Below are positions 1 to 12,886 of a stretch of DNA of 64,000 bases, piece by piece. Both the position numbers and the translations under genes were made by a program. How positions within the stretch are numbered: the first letter of the stretch is position 1; the number at the start of each line of letters is the position of its first letter. Origin of the DNA: Filosporella fistucella (taxonomy: Eukaryota; Ascomycota; Leotiomycetes; Helotiales). The stretch lies in assembly GCA_030077755.1 (NCBI GenBank), contig JAQJZZ010000014.1:1798001-1862000 (forward strand), in the 5' to 3' direction. The notes under the pieces are model-generated. The model worked only from the letters and a program-made list of their open reading frames with translations, ran no database searches and had not been told where the DNA came from.

Positions 1-2898
1 ACACCGTCGTATCAGACTAGGGAGGAATTTTTAGGCTATGGACGTATAGTTGTGTGAAGGTAGACTCGGATTGCTCTTGTTGGCATTCGCTTCGTGCGAG
101 TAGTGTATAGCGAAAAGGTTTAGAAGTCAAACAGCTGGGTGTGAAACATATAAATCGGTAAGATTGTTTATTCGATTTGCAAATCAAGGAGTAATCGCCA
201 TTTGAAGAATCAGTAAGGTGCAGAGTCTAGATCCGGTTGAAACATCGGATATTCGATTCTGTCTGACCTAATATCTATGGTAGATGTGAAATGTATGGAA
301 GAGAGCATTCATATTGTAATGAATATTACTTAGATGGCTACTTCTAACCTTTAACTGTTCCTTACTTTTCCTAACTGTTTGCTACTGCTTTAATGATGAG
401 TTGGATGGTTTAATAAAGCGTGCCACAAAGCTAGCTTCTAAGGACTATACACTGTCTTCTCTGATGACCATCAGAGTTCACAATTCACTTGCACACGACA
501 AGTGAAGAGAAAACAAGGTATCTAAAAGTATTGATATTATTAGACGAGGAGAGAAGTGGACCACGAGACTGCTTTCCAATCACCTTGGATTCGTATCTTA
601 AAATTGGAAGCAAAAATTGAATCCAGTCAATACCGGCTCTTAATCTAACTGCTAGAAAACATCTTTTAAGAACTAGAATAATGAATTTAACAGAATAAGG
701 AAAGAAATGCCTTAAACGCCGTGGGAGAACATTCAAATATATGAATTTAGAATGACGGGTGTGTCTCAAACTCACATTTCTGATCCAGAGGTAGAGCTTG
801 CCATTTTTCAAGGCGAAGTTGACATAAAGATAGGAAGTAGATAGCAAACAAAGGGAACACAGAAGCAGATTCAAGTGCGAAAACTACATTTGTTTTGTTG
901 ATACTTCTAGGAATTGAAGTACCTGACAAGGTTGCTAATCATTAGTGACCACTTGATAACATCAAGAATAAACCTCAACACTTAACAAATTCCAGGAGTT
1001 CTGACAATGTCTCGTCTTCTAATTTCGGTTACAACTCAGTGTAACTCAGCCCTAGAATCATATGCAGACATTGTTCGCCCAATGCGGCCATCCACAAAAC
1101 GGCATTCAAAAGCTTACTTATATCAATCCGTCCTCCCTGAAATTATACCGCCCTCTCTCGCACTCTAAATCACCCCATCAACGTATAACCAACCAACTAT
1201 CACAACCGAATTCGTAACTACGAAACGGAAAATACAATATCTGACATGCATACCTCTTGCATCCGCAATCGGACCACCCTTTCTCCCTTCCACCTAAACC
1301 TGATCTCCTGGCTCCCAATTTCCAAACAAGCAAAAGAAAAATATCAGCCTACGACCTCTCCAATCGGCATCTCCCCTTTCCTACCACACGAACCGAAAAA
1401 GAAAAATCATAGACGCGAAAGGCGTATTTATCCACAGCCAACAAGACCGCCTCGAATCCTCGGTACCGGGTCCTCACCGCCTGAATCACACACAGATCAC
1501 CGATCACCGATCTCAACGCTCAGCTGCACATCACTTTGATCTCCGATTCCCTGCACTGACACTACTCCTATCAAGCAAATCGTCCGAGATCTTTCAAAGA
1601 GCCGTGCATAAGAAGGGCGGAGATGGGAAAAGCAAAAAAAAAAGGAAAATAGAGTGGTGCGAGGATAAGTATGTATAGGTCTACTTTTCTCCGAACCAGA
1701 GAAGCCGAATAGGGTCTGCGACATGCAGATGCAGATGAGGTGCAGGACTTTCGCGTGAGTAGCTGACGGATCAGCCGGACCGTTTTTTGGTTGCCCAGCA
1801 GATATGCATGTCTGCCGTGCCGCGAGATTTGATCCAAGACGTCTTCCTAATGAGGAAGGCCATACACGTGAGAGTTACACGTGATTCTGTATCAGAATTT
1901 AATGAATGGGGGTGATCTATGACAAGGTAGGCAGGCTGGGCGGGCTGCAAAGGGGAACGAAATGAACAGTTGATCAGATACGAAGTCCCGAATGAGACAA
2001 CGGCCTCATTTCGGGATGGTGCAAAGTATGTATTTCAAATACCTTTCTTCTTCGGCAAACAGGCCGGCTGATTAGTTGAAATGTTGCGGCTGCTCTGTTT
2101 ACAGCTAGTAGTCATGATATGGTGTCTTCATATGGAAGAAATGGAAGTTCCCGGTCAGGGCAACAGCTCTTTGTGCTCGAGAGCTCGGGAGCTGATGAGC
2201 GTGCGCGTGTGATTTGAAACTGTCTCTTATATTTAATACATTTAGTCATCGATCGTGATACAGTGCTGTGAATCCTGCCTGCGTGCCTATCGTACATACA
2301 TATTCATGCGTTGCATATGCTCGTCATCCGCCTGCGCATCCCTCACAACTGCTTGCATATTTAAACAAACTAGGAAATCCAAAACAGTATAGTCCGTACA
2401 ATGTAGCCCCCACAAATAAAATTCAGACCCGTCATATAATCTCAAAGCTGAGAAAGGAATAGAAAAGCCTGAAATGCGAATGCCATGCCATGCCATGTTT
2501 ACCGCACTGAAGTACAGCGCAAGCCTCCCAGAATTTGCTGGCTCGTGAATTCAATAATATCGTACTAGCGCATTAGAACGTTAAATTGTCGAATCTTGAA
2601 AGAAAGCTGGTGTAGATTGTGTATCAAATTCCACCAAATTCGAAGTAACTGGTTATGAAAATGTGAATGCTGCATAGCCAAAAAATGGCGAGACATTAGT
2701 ACATTAGAAATGTTCGTTGAAGGCGTAAAATTTGGTCCATTAAATTGATCGCTGAAGGCGTAAACTCTAGTAAGATGCGTCTAATCGATCGATTGTTGGG
2801 TCGTCAAGAAGGAAATGATTAGAAAAGCAGTGGGTATCACTCGTTTCGTGTCGTTTGATGAGTATGAGAATATCCAATACATGAGATACATGGCTTTC
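1..2898. other. gene-free left flank
   Basis: No reading frame here resembles a known protein. The longest, about 130 codons on the minus strand at 485-874, is leucine/arginine-rich with no domain, and I take it as chance. The stretch is AT-rich around 1-1000 and 2500-2890. The part next to 2898 should hold the 3' UTR of the minus-strand AT-hook gene. No repeat family or RNA gene was recognised. Confidence 0.5.
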
Positions 2899-3947
2899 CT
2901 ACGTATCTTTCGGAGGTGCAGGCTCTGCTAGTGTCACTGCTTCGGTCGTTGGTGGTTTGTTCGGACTTTCCACTGGGCTCCCGGCTGGAGCGGTTTGTAC
3001 ATTTTCTACAGGAGCCGGAACAGTAGGTTCTTCCACAGGGTTCGTCGGAATTTGAGGATTTAATTCAAAACTGCTTTCGCCTGGATGTCGAGGAGGCTGG
3101 GCAATGTTAGTGCTCACGACGTTTTTCAGATCGGACTGAAGACGCACTTTAGCTTTCGATGGCGTTTTTGTAGGCGCACGCTTTTTCTTCGTCGACGGAT
3201 CTGCCATAGAATTCTCCATAGTACCCTTCTCAACTGGCGCCATTGGACTTTGCTCTTTCGCAGGTGCAGGAGCAAGTAATGGAGGAGTTGGCGCAATAGG
3301 CGCATAACCACCAAATTCATCTCCTCCTTGGTGGCCAGCTAATGCCATAGATGCTGGCGGTATTATATCTCCTCGTGCTATTGCGGCTGCTTGCCTGCGC
3401 TGGAGTTCTGCCTTGGGAGGACGCCCACGTTTTTTCGGCTCCGGTAGAGAAGTCATGGAGAGAGGTGACCCATTCGATGCTTGTTTGGGTCGAATTTCGC
3501 GGCCAACTGTTACAACATCTACGCCTGATTGCCTTCGTTTTGGTGCGGAGCCAGCGCTGAAATGATCGAAGCCTTCAGAGGTACGCTTATGGGAGGAGGA
3601 TGGGCCTGTGATCGATAGACTTGGACTTGCGAAAGGCAGAAGAGGAGCAGGTCGAAGGGACTCGTATGCGTCTTTACACGCTTTCAAAGTTCGCCCTATA
3701 GCTGTCAGCGCTGCCATTAATGATCCAATATATTGGATGGAGATCAGACGTCTGTGTGTTGGCAATGCGTAGAAATGGCAATCTGGGGAACCTTGTTCTC
3801 GAAGGTTTCGATCGAAGATCATAAGAACAACGTACCATGTGGAAGAAGCATGTGTTCCCATTGCGGAACCACATTACCTTCCTGGAGTAGTTCAAGAAGC
3901 CTGTTAAGAGGAATTGTACTGGTCTTGATTGCTTCTGCAATGACCAT
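2899..3947 (-). CDS. AT-hook, proline-rich nuclear protein
   Basis: Two exons, 3947-3836 and 3695-2899, encode about 302 residues. The join gives a continuous amphipathic N-terminus (leucine-rich segment LLELLQEGNVVPQWEHML at about 18-35, then RTLKACKDAYESLR). The middle carries an AT-hook core KKRGRPPK, a motif that binds the minor groove of AT-rich DNA, and several basic stretches such as KKKRAPTKTPSKAK. The C-terminal third is low-complexity Pro/Glu/Thr. The start is the first ATG in frame after the donor-compatible upstream region, and the intron (3835-3696) has GTACGT and TATAG borders. I recognise the architecture as a conserved fungal nuclear hypothetical, not a named factor. Role inferred: DNA or chromatin binding. 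An additional upstream exon cannot be excluded. Confidence 0.7.
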
Positions 3948-6900
3948 GCGCTATAGACGGGGAAGACGTTAGTTTTAGACGCGATTGACGAGATATCGAG
4001 GGCGATATAGGGGTTGACGATGCGCCTGGAATGATAGTGATGCGCTTTGAATGTGCCCCATATCGTTTCCCTATAAAGCAAACTTAACAGCAGGAGAACA
4101 TACCTTTTCCTGCTCCGAAAAGGGGGGAGACGGCACCGCTATATCCATAATGATGGGATGGATCATGTAGAAAGGAAGGAAAGGGAGACCTGGAACAAGA
4201 AGAGGATCTGCTACGCGTAGCAGGAGCTGGGATTGGAGGGAGGGTGGAGAAGAGGTAGGGCGAATTAAAGATCATTAAGTATTTCCTAGAAGTTCTCTAC
4301 TGACAATCTAAAGAGTGTATAATTGTCGCTTTCTGGCATGTAGGAAACGGCCTGCCCCGGATGGGATCGTATGAGTGCGTCTGGTCAAAGAATGAATGGA
4401 ATCTGGCAATCAGAAGGGCTGAAGGTCGCAGGAAGGAGGACGGACGTAAGGTGGGTTCGAATTGGGCGCGCGCAAAACACCAGATTTAAAGAGAGAATGA
4501 GAAGACAAGACAAGCAGCTAGGGCAAGCAGGTCGAGGCAAGACAAGACAAGGCCATGAGGTGGGAGGGAAATAAGGTGTAGGTAGTGGAGTGGAGTGGAG
4601 TAGGTAGGTAGAGTAGAGAGTACGGAGAGTAGGTGAGTAGCGCAATGTAAGGTAAAAGTAAGGTAGGTAAGGCAAGAAGGTAGGTAGGAAGGTAAGGTAT
4701 GGTATGGTAGGTAGGCTTGCTTAAGGGAGGTAAGGTTGAATCGCATGCGTCAACCGGCGCAAAATGAAAAGTCGTGCTTCTGCATATGCACTGAAAGTAT
4801 CAGAGCCAGTGGGAGTTGCAGCAGTTTCTGCACCAGAACCAAAACCAGTCGAGCGAGTGTCTCCAGTGGACCAGCCGCCAACGGAATTTTGTAGCGAGGG
4901 AACCTGAACCTGGAAAAAGTCAAGGGATGGAAGGGATGGGTCACTGGCGCAACCCAAACCTGCTCCTGAGAGTTGCGCGTGGGTGTGTCTCGCTCAATTT
5001 GTTTCTTCATTTTTCCCAAGATGATATCTCTGCAGTGTCGTCAAAAACCTCATCAGCTCCGGTTCCGAAAAAATAAAAAGGGGAGAGAACGCGCAGCAGA
5101 TTGGCGGGACACTCTTGCTGCGCTGGCCTTGCAGCTCGACTCGAAAAAGGCCCTTTCACTCTCGGGATTGGACACACACAACTCCCTCAAAGCCAATCAC
5201 CAAATCGCCCACCGACCGACCGAGCAGAAGAACCGTGCAAAGGGTCCCTGAACGCTCCTCATTCTTCCAATCGTTCGTCCTTCAACACCCATAAGGCTGG
5301 GAAAACTGGACCCATCACTGCTTCTTGCGAGCCGCAATATCAACTGTATGTCAACATCAACATCGACATCGACATCAACAATCCTTCGAAGAACACTTCG
5401 AATTCATCCGTTGTTCGCGATGGCCTGGGAAGACGCAATTTCAGTGGTTGTGACGGGTCCGGTTGGTTGAGTGCAGAGGAGGCCTTATCTGCGGCCATCT
5501 TGCTCGAACCTCGTTGTTTGGCATTGGGCTTTTGCGACCACAACACCACGTCCCTCTGCGTATCTGCAGCGATTTTCAAACAATACAGAATTTGATTGCA
5601 GTGAAGCGACCTGCTTCGCGGACATTACCAGCTTCATATATTGCCAAAATTCGTGGTGGGGCAGAGTTCACGCCAATGCAGAATGCGCTGTCACCCTTTC
5701 ATAGGAAGGGCATAGGGCCAGTCACTCCACTTACTCTTTTATCATCGCCATTACTGACGTCGCTGATAGATTGAACAGTCCGCTCAATCGCCTTTACCCG
5801 GTATGCCATAAGTGCAAAGTTGTTTGCAACTTGCAATCACTCATGCAGAAGCGGTCTGACCGATCGAGCTGGTCAATACTCTGAGTATTATTTCTCCGAA
5901 TCCTTCGAAAACATCCTTCTGGAACCAACAACACAAGCGAATATGTGCCTGGTGATGATATGGTCTCACCAGGCCTCTATCCCAACTCCTTATAACAGTA
6001 TAATTGGCATCTGTCTGGCATATGGCAAGGCTACCAGCATACCGAGGGCGATTGATTGTACCAAGATACTGATTTTTCATCTTTATAGACACATCATACG
6101 CGTTCGAAATACTCCATAGCTATATAACAAAGACTGGCTGCAGGGCCGGTACGTTAGGCAAGGCAATATGGATGGCCGCTGAGGGCCATGGTTTTGGTTT
6201 GTGCCGAGGAGAGAGATCTGGTATCTCTCATTCTACACCCGTATCTGCATTTGCATTCTTGCCTCTATGGCAGATGAAAGTGGCCAGTTTCAAAGTGACT
6301 GGTATTTAAGAGGCTGCAGCTCCTATCAATAATTTCCATCGTTATTGTATATTGACGAAATACTACCGATCAGGTCCTCCAGATACGTGTCAACCAAAAA
6401 AGGCCACAATAACACTCTTTGCGAAGGATGGGATATCTAGCGGTTGAACAACATGCTCGACTTCTGGACTTCCCCAGCAAGGTAATCAAGACCTGTGATT
6501 TCCTATACTTCCTCCAGCGTGGAATGGCCTCAGAGGTTGAGTCAACACACTCTACTTGATCAAAGCAAGCTGTTCTGTAGATTAGGGATGGGTTGCGACA
6601 CATTTTCAGAATAGCTAGGGACTCATTTCCAATTGGCAAAGCCCAGGAAGGCACAAGAGCATTTCCTTGAGCCCTTGAATACCTGCTGATGAGGAGCGGA
6701 CAACATTGCCAGAGGTAAGTAATAATTTCTCTACGAACAGAAGGGTGTCATTAGGCTTGCCAGGGAATTTGGGGCACACAGGTCGGTTTTGCACGTGGCA
6801 ATCAGAAAAAGAATCATTTGGACGACTAAGATGGAATCAATTTGCTTCAAGAATTCGCTTTCACAATCAAATCCTGCCCACGCTCACTTCACAGAATTTG

Positions 6901-7588
6901 GCAGTTGGCGCAAATGATTTGGTGTTGCGCAGGGACGGCATTTGCCGGCGCTTGGAGTATCCCTCCCCAAGTTCAATGTACCGTACAAACATCTTCATTT
7001 TTTCATAGCAATTGATATATCACGACTCTGGAAGGGTATCGAGAGGTGAACAAGTGAAAAGTGATATGCGAGTACACTGTGAGCGACATAGGGCCATTTC
7101 TAGTCGGGTTGTTATGCGGTGGGAGAGGTAATATTAGGTGCGGATTATCGCCATCTCTGGCCGTCTTTTGACAACTTCAACTACTTCTCGTTGTCCTTAG
7201 CAAGATTCTCACATATTCACTACAAGTCCGCGCTTCATGACGACGACGTCTGCGAGCACACTAGCTCCCAGTTCCTCGATTCTCTTCTCCGTCGCATACT
7301 CCCTGCAACTCGCAATCTTTACACTCCCTTCAACCGTTCATCAACGAGGCGCAACCTTTTCTCTGGCTCCAACTCCTGCTGCAAACAGCAGAACACCACA
7401 AGTTCAGAAATTAGGCCACTTCAGGATCAGAGGCCCTCAATAACATTCTTTGCGCCTGCTGCGGTCATTGGAGAGTCACAGGAAGACCGAATGCACTCCC
7501 GAGTATCAACGTCAACCCCAAACTCCACACCTTCCTAGCCGACCGCTACAAAATCTTGCACGCTGTCTCGACGGTCAGATAAGCCAAA
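3948..7588. other. long gene-free interval between divergent genes
   Basis: This 3.6 kb separates the AT-hook gene (minus) from SET2 (plus) and presumably holds both promoters and long 5' UTRs. Several frames of 80-165 codons occur (for example plus 5101-5595 and plus 7119-7538), but none shows a domain, a signal peptide or convincing intron junctions. A minus frame at 4275-4084 ends at a good donor (AAAG|GTATGT), but its phase does not fit the AT-hook exon. I see no supportable gene. Confidence 0.5.
4560..4735. repeat. purine-rich GGTA/GGAGT microsatellite tract
   Basis: An imperfect tract of GTAG, GGTA and GGAGT units on the plus strand (CTAC/TACC on the minus). It makes the Tyr/Leu/Ser-rich open frames seen on the minus strand, which are therefore not genes. 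The tract is strand-asymmetric (purine on plus). Confidence 0.75.
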
Positions 7589-10500
7589 ATGGCTGACGAT
7601 ACGCGGGACATAAAGCCCGAGGCAGTGGATGCCGCGCTTGAAGACATGAAGCTTGAGGGGGAAATGCCGCGAGATCTTTCACGCAGTGGCAGTGCCCCCA
7701 ATGGCAGATATAATGATAGCCCACGCCCTAATTTACTCAAGACATCCCGTTCTACGAGCCCTGTTCCTAAAAAGTCATCATCTTCGACCCCCATGGAGAA
7801 ACGAAGTAGGAGTCAGACACCTGAATCTGGAGATGAAGAGAACACAATTGGTGGAGACATTACGGTCACAGCTGAGCCTGGGAAAGCTTTAAAATTGTCA
7901 CGAAAAGCCTCGCAAAAGATAACCCCCAGACCACCAGTTCTATTCGATCATATGGAGGACATGACAGAGGAAGCAGTTTCAGTATTCCAGGTAATCAGAG
8001 ATTGTATCTATGGCTCGAGGAATATGGGCTTCTCTGAGCACGATTCTCTGGACTGTGATTGCTCTGAAGATTGGAGTAGGCGTTTTCACAAATAACTCTC
8101 TTACGATGGCTGACATATTTATAGGCAAAGGCAAGAATAGAGCATGTGGTGATGATTCGGATTGCATCAATCGTGCGACGAAAATGGAGTGTGTAGATGG
8201 TGACTGCAATTGTGGTCGAGGGTGTCAAAATCAACGCTTCCAACGCAAACAGTATGCCGACGTATCAGTTATCAAGACCGAGAAAAAGGGCTATGGTTTA
8301 CGCGCAAATACCGACCTCAACGCTGATGAGTTTATATTTGAGTATATCGGCGAAGTTATTAATGAGCCGACATTTCGAAAACGAACCATACAGTATGATC
8401 AAGAAGGCATCAAACATTTTTATTTCATGTCCCTCACGAAGAGCGAGTTTGTGGATGCGACGAAAAAGGGCAATCTTGGACGCTTCTGCAACCACTCGTG
8501 CAATCCAAATTGCTACGTGGACAAATGGGTTGTTGGGGAGAAGTTGCGCATGGGCATTTTTGCCGAGCGACAAATCAAGGCTGGCGAGGAGCTCGTCTTC
8601 AATTATAATGTGGATCGATATGGTGCTGACCCTCAGCCATGTTACTGTGGCGAACCCAATTGCACTGGCTTCATCGGTGGTAAAACTCAAACTGAGCGGG
8701 CGACAAAACTCTCTCATGCCACCATCGAAGCACTAGGTATTGATGATGGTGATGGATGGGATACAGCTGTCGCCAAGAAGCCTCGCAAAAAGAAGACTGG
8801 TGAAGACGATGAAGAATACGTCAACAATGTGCAACCAAGAGGACTGGATGTTGATGGTGTCCGAAAGGTTATGGCTACGCTCATGCAATGCAAGGAAAAA
8901 TGGATTGCCGTCAAATTACTCAGTCGTATACAGCGTTGCGACGATGATAGAGTTCGGAACCGTGTGGTGCAAATGCACGGCTACCAAATTCTCCGAACCA
9001 CCCTAACCACCTGGAAGGACGACAACAACGTTATACTGCAAATTCTCGATATTCTCTACAAGTTTCCCCGCCTTACTCGCAACAAAATTAGTGACTCGAA
9101 AATTGAAGGAACAATCGAGACACTTATCGATTCGGAGCATGAAGATGTCGCGTTTGAAGCAAAGAGACTCTTGGAAGAGTGGAGCAAGCTTGAGGTCGCC
9201 TATCGAATTCCACGCAAGAAGTTTGATCCAAATGCCGCCGCTCCAGTTTTCGAGCGCAGGAATACGGATCGTTCAGAAGAAGTATCCAAGTCGCCAGCTC
9301 CTGCAGCTGTTGTCCCACCTTCTGGTCCTAGAAATAGTTTCCCACATCGAAATTCCAATTTCATTCCTTCACGGCCTGCGCCTTCTCGAAGAGTTGCCAG
9401 CAATCTAAACAACCATTTTTCTGGACCCACTGGTCCAAACAGTCTTCCACCAGGATGGTTTGCTGCTGTTGATGTGAAGGGTAATACTTATTATTATAGC
9501 AAAGCAGGCCAAACAACCTGGGCTAAACCTACCTATCCTGCGCAGGAACCTCCACCGCCGCCCAAGGCTCCTCCAAAGAGCGTACAAACAGCCAAAGCAT
9601 TGCAGAACATTATTGACAGTATCACCAAGTCCGAAGCCAGTTCTCAAACGCCTACACGTTCCGTGCCCACCGCTGAGTCAACGCCCAAAGACAAGAAGCC
9701 TTCGGAGAAATGGCGGTCACTACCTGTTGACAAGCAGATGAAGCTCTATGAAAATACTGTATGTACCTTCCACGATTTCCTTTATAGCTACTAACCTTCT
9801 ACAGCTCTTTCCTCACATCAAGCATGTAATGCAAAAATTCACAAAGCAGCTACCTAAGGAAGATCTCAAGAAATTCGCCAAAGAAGTTGGTAAAAAGCTC
9901 GTCTCATCTGATTTCAAGAATAATCGTGTTGAAGACCCGACAAAAATAACCGAGAAACAGGAGAAGAAGGTGAAAAAATATGTTAGGGAGTACTTTGAAA
10001 AGGCGGTAGAGAAGAAAAGAGCTATCGATCGCCGGAAAAGAGAAAAGGAGAAAGAGAGACTTGCCAATGGAAATGGTACCTCGATTACAAATGGCAAATC
10101 GGTTTCTGAGGCGGAACCCGAGGGCAAGGAGGACTTTAATGAGGCGGATGACCCTATCGATCTGACGCCCTCACCGGTTGAACCAGCTTCGTCGCCTCAA
10201 GCCTCCATGCCAGCCACGCCTTCAATGTCCGATCTCAAGCGTAAACGCGAGGACGGCGAAGAAACTCCAGGTGATGACTCCGAGAGTAACAAGCGTATGA
10301 AGGAAGAATCGGAGGCCTCAACCCCTCCACCACCTCCGCCTCCCCCTCCGGCCGAGGATATGCCCGATTCGGAGCAGGCGCCGGAAACAGAGGAAGAGCT
10401 AGAACTCCGTCGACAAGAAGAAGATCTCATGCGTGAAAATGAGGAAGCCATGATGATGGACATGGACGGATCTTTAAAAAGCGCCGAGGACAAAGCGAAT

Positions 10501-10605
10501 CATATCCCGCTCCTAGGTAACCACGAAAATGGGAATGGTCTCAAGATCAATTCGGATGCAATGGAAGGCGTCCAGCAGAGCGAGAGTAATGGCTCCTATC
10601 GGTAG
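7589..10605 (+). CDS. SET2: histone H3 lysine-36 methyltransferase Set2
   Basis: Three exons, 7589-8075, 8125-9758 and 9805-10605, give about 973 residues. Domains in order: disordered Ser/Thr N-terminus; cysteine-rich AWS region (about 155-205, DCDCSEDW...[10 protein letters not shown]); SET domain (about 205-330) with NHSCNPN at about 285-291 and FNYNVDRYG, the cofactor-binding and catalytic signatures; post-[14 protein letters not shown] (about 335-345); WW domain from about residue 603 (LPPGWF...TTW); and a C-terminal SRI-type helical region across the second splice junction (from about 690). This is the full Set2 layout, in which the SRI binds the phosphorylated RNA polymerase II CTD so that H3K36 is methylated during elongation. 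Intron 2 has a CTAAC branch point. The tail is acidic with a polyproline run. The 49-nt first intron is required to restore the AWS frame. Confidence 0.97.
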
Positions 10606-11321
10606 GAAAAGCCAACGGCTATCAGCTGCTGCCAGATGGTGGGAGAATGTATATGTTTGTATTCATAGTCACAGCATTGGCGCCGGGGTTACGGGTTCCA
10701 CACGCGTGTTTCTTGCATTTGCATTTTATTGCATTTGGATCATAGGACGGGCGGATGGATCGATGGTATATCTAGTGCATTTGTGCGAGGGCGGGTGATT
10801 TCGTTGCTCAGTACCTAGATGAAGGGGAGGAGAGTGAAGATGAAGGAATGGTAATGCAACCAGATTTTGAGAGTGTAGTGTTGAAGTGCTGTATGTGTAT
10901 CTAGTAGTGACGCGATGAACTCTGTGGGAAAAGCGTGGGAATCTTACTGTACTTTTGGATGGATGGAAGGATGGATAGAAGGATGGAAGGATGGTTGGAT
11001 TGACCGACCTTGTTGTGATCCGGCTTCGGAGTTCAATGGGCTGATTCGATGTATGAACTCATGTTTGATGTCTGATACATCGTATCGTCCGAGTCCACCA
11101 AGACAGAAATGAAATCTTCACCATTGTACTACACTCACGAACTCTCATATCTCATCATATCAATTCATTTCAATTATCCTAGAAATTGAAAGAAAAAAAA
11201 GCATATCCCAACCTGAACGCCGATACCAAAGTCCAGAAAAGTTAGACCATATCAATTAAATGCCGCTCTTCGCCTCACGCCATTTTTCAATTCTTCTCAA
11301 ATTATGTGCACCGTGGTGCAT
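10606..11321. other. convergent 3' region of SET2 and the GABA aminotransferase gene
   Basis: This 716-bp interval has only 3' UTR-like sequence. It includes a GGAT/GGAA microsatellite at about 10960-11000 (GGATGG and GGAAGGAT units). No coding potential was recognised. Confidence 0.6.
10958..11004. repeat. GGAT/GGAA microsatellite
   Basis: Imperfect tetranucleotide repeat of GGAT with GGAA variants in the 3' flank of SET2. The short open frame over it (Trp/Gly/Asp repeats) is a by-product. Confidence 0.75.
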
Positions 11322-12886
11322 TTACGACTTCACGATCTTCTCCAGAGCCTCGAGCAGAATATCTGCATGATGCTTCTGGAAGATCAACATAGGGCGCAAG
11401 CGTACTGCTCTCTCGCCTGAGCCACCGATGTTGACACCGACGCTCTTAGCTTTCTTCAAGAATTCATCACGACGAGGGGAGTCGAACGCGATGAATGTTC
11501 CTTGGCCTTTACCTCTCAGGTTCTGGAACTCGTGAGGGTAGATCTTGGCTAGGCTTTCGATACCACTATAGAGGTAATCACCCACTCTGGCAGTATTGTT
11601 GATGAGATCCAGACGCTCAATCTCCTTGATGATGGCACGGAATAGAATGGCACGAGCTGGGTCACCCATCCAAGTGTTGAATTGTCTGTATGGCTTGTTT
11701 GGTCTCAGCTCTGGGTTACCAAAGTAGTAGCCTGCTGTCTGGGCCTTCTTGGAAAAGGTGACCATATCAGGAGGGGTATCGAGATTCCAGTGGTCATGTG
11801 CCCAGAATTTACCAGTGGCTCCGACACCAGTCTGCACCTCATCGACAATCAAAAGAACGTTGTGCTTCTTGGTCAGAGTTCGGAGCCCTTGGAAGAAGGC
11901 GGGAGAGGCATGGTTGTCACCACCTTCAGATTGGATGGGTTCGATAACGACGGCACAGGGTGGGAGGTGGTGGGTTGTGATGAGGCGCTCTACATCTGCG
12001 AGAGATTCTTGCTCTGCCTTTCGGTTTTCCTCCACATAGTCCTCCAATGGGTACTTCAACAAAGGGAATGTAGCTTGTGGCCAGTCGAAGGCAGGAATAT
12101 CGAGTTTATGGATGGCCTTGGATCGGGTGGTTGACAGGGAGCCGAACAAGCGGCCGTGGAAGGCAGTCTTGAATGAGAGTATGGAAAGTTGTGGAGCACC
12201 AGGTGCCTGGTTCAGCATGCTCGATGCAATATCTTCCTCCGAAAACTCAATGTGTGATCCTCCTCTCTCATGCTGGCGGCGCCACATGAACGCTGCCTTA
12301 TATGCGGTCTCGTTTGCATCTGAGCCTGCCATAGCTGTGAAGACTTGGTCGAGACCCTTTGGTGCAACGGTCAGGATACCAGTCTTCAGTATCTCAGCCC
12401 AGTCGTGCGAAGGGAAGTTTCCAAGAGCTGGGCGGTTGATGATGGCAGAGGCCATTTGTTCGCTGAAGGCGGCTTTGTGAAGGCTGGGGTTGCTGTATCC
12501 CACAGGGATAGAAGCAATTTGGGCGTAACTATACAATTAGCCTCCTGGGTTTTCAATTGGATGCAATGCACTTACACATCTAGCAGAACATTTCCGTCCG
12601 GGTCTGCAATGTAATTACCAAAGCTCTTTTGGTAATTGGCAAGCATATTCAAGCTCCGAGTATCGAATACCTTGTCCAATTCTGCAATTGCCTTTTGACT
12701 CTCGGGTCCTGGAATAGCAGTCTTCACAATTGGACCCGCAGGCTCATCTGGGAAGAATGGCTGCTCACCCGAAGGTTGAGCAGCCTTCACAGCTGTAGCT
12801 GCAGCATAGGACCGGCGGAGAGCTGCTTTGGGAGCAACACGACTGGCGATTGGGCGCAAACGCGCAGCGGATCGAAGTGAAGCCAT
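11322..12886 (-). CDS. gatA: mitochondrial 4-aminobutyrate aminotransferase
   Basis: Two exons, 12886-12576 and 12528-11322, give 505 residues, the usual length of fungal GABA transaminases. The N-terminus (MASLRSAARLRPIASR) is Arg/Ser/Ala-rich without acids, a typical mitochondrial presequence. PLP fold-type I features follow: the Asp-containing DEVQTGVGATGKFW that contacts the cofactor ring, and FSKKAQ holding the Schiff-base lysine (residue 364 or 365). The enzyme moves the amino group of GABA to 2-oxoglutarate, making succinate semialdehyde in the GABA shunt. The frame extends upstream of 12886, but those codons look like 5' UTR, and the chosen ATG starts the targeting peptide. The intron has a GTAAGT donor and TATAG acceptor. 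The gene name follows the Aspergillus usage. Confidence 0.95.

Noticed and set aside
485..874. Minus-strand frame of 129 codons
   Set aside because: Leu/Arg-rich with no domain or neighbour support, starting in AT-rich flank; composition fits chance.
4084..4275. Minus frame as first exon of the AT-hook gene
   Set aside because: It ends in a good GTATGT donor, but the phase (1) does not match the next available acceptor (TATAG before CGCATGG), which needs phase 0. It could still be an untranslated leader.
4385..4746. Overlapping Tyr/Leu/Pro-rich minus frames
   Set aside because: They are the direct product of the GGTA/GGAGT microsatellite.
5101..5595. Plus-strand frame of 164 codons
   Set aside because: Ser/Asn-rich with an Asn-Ile-Asp run from a simple repeat, and no domain or splice partners; likely promoter or leader.
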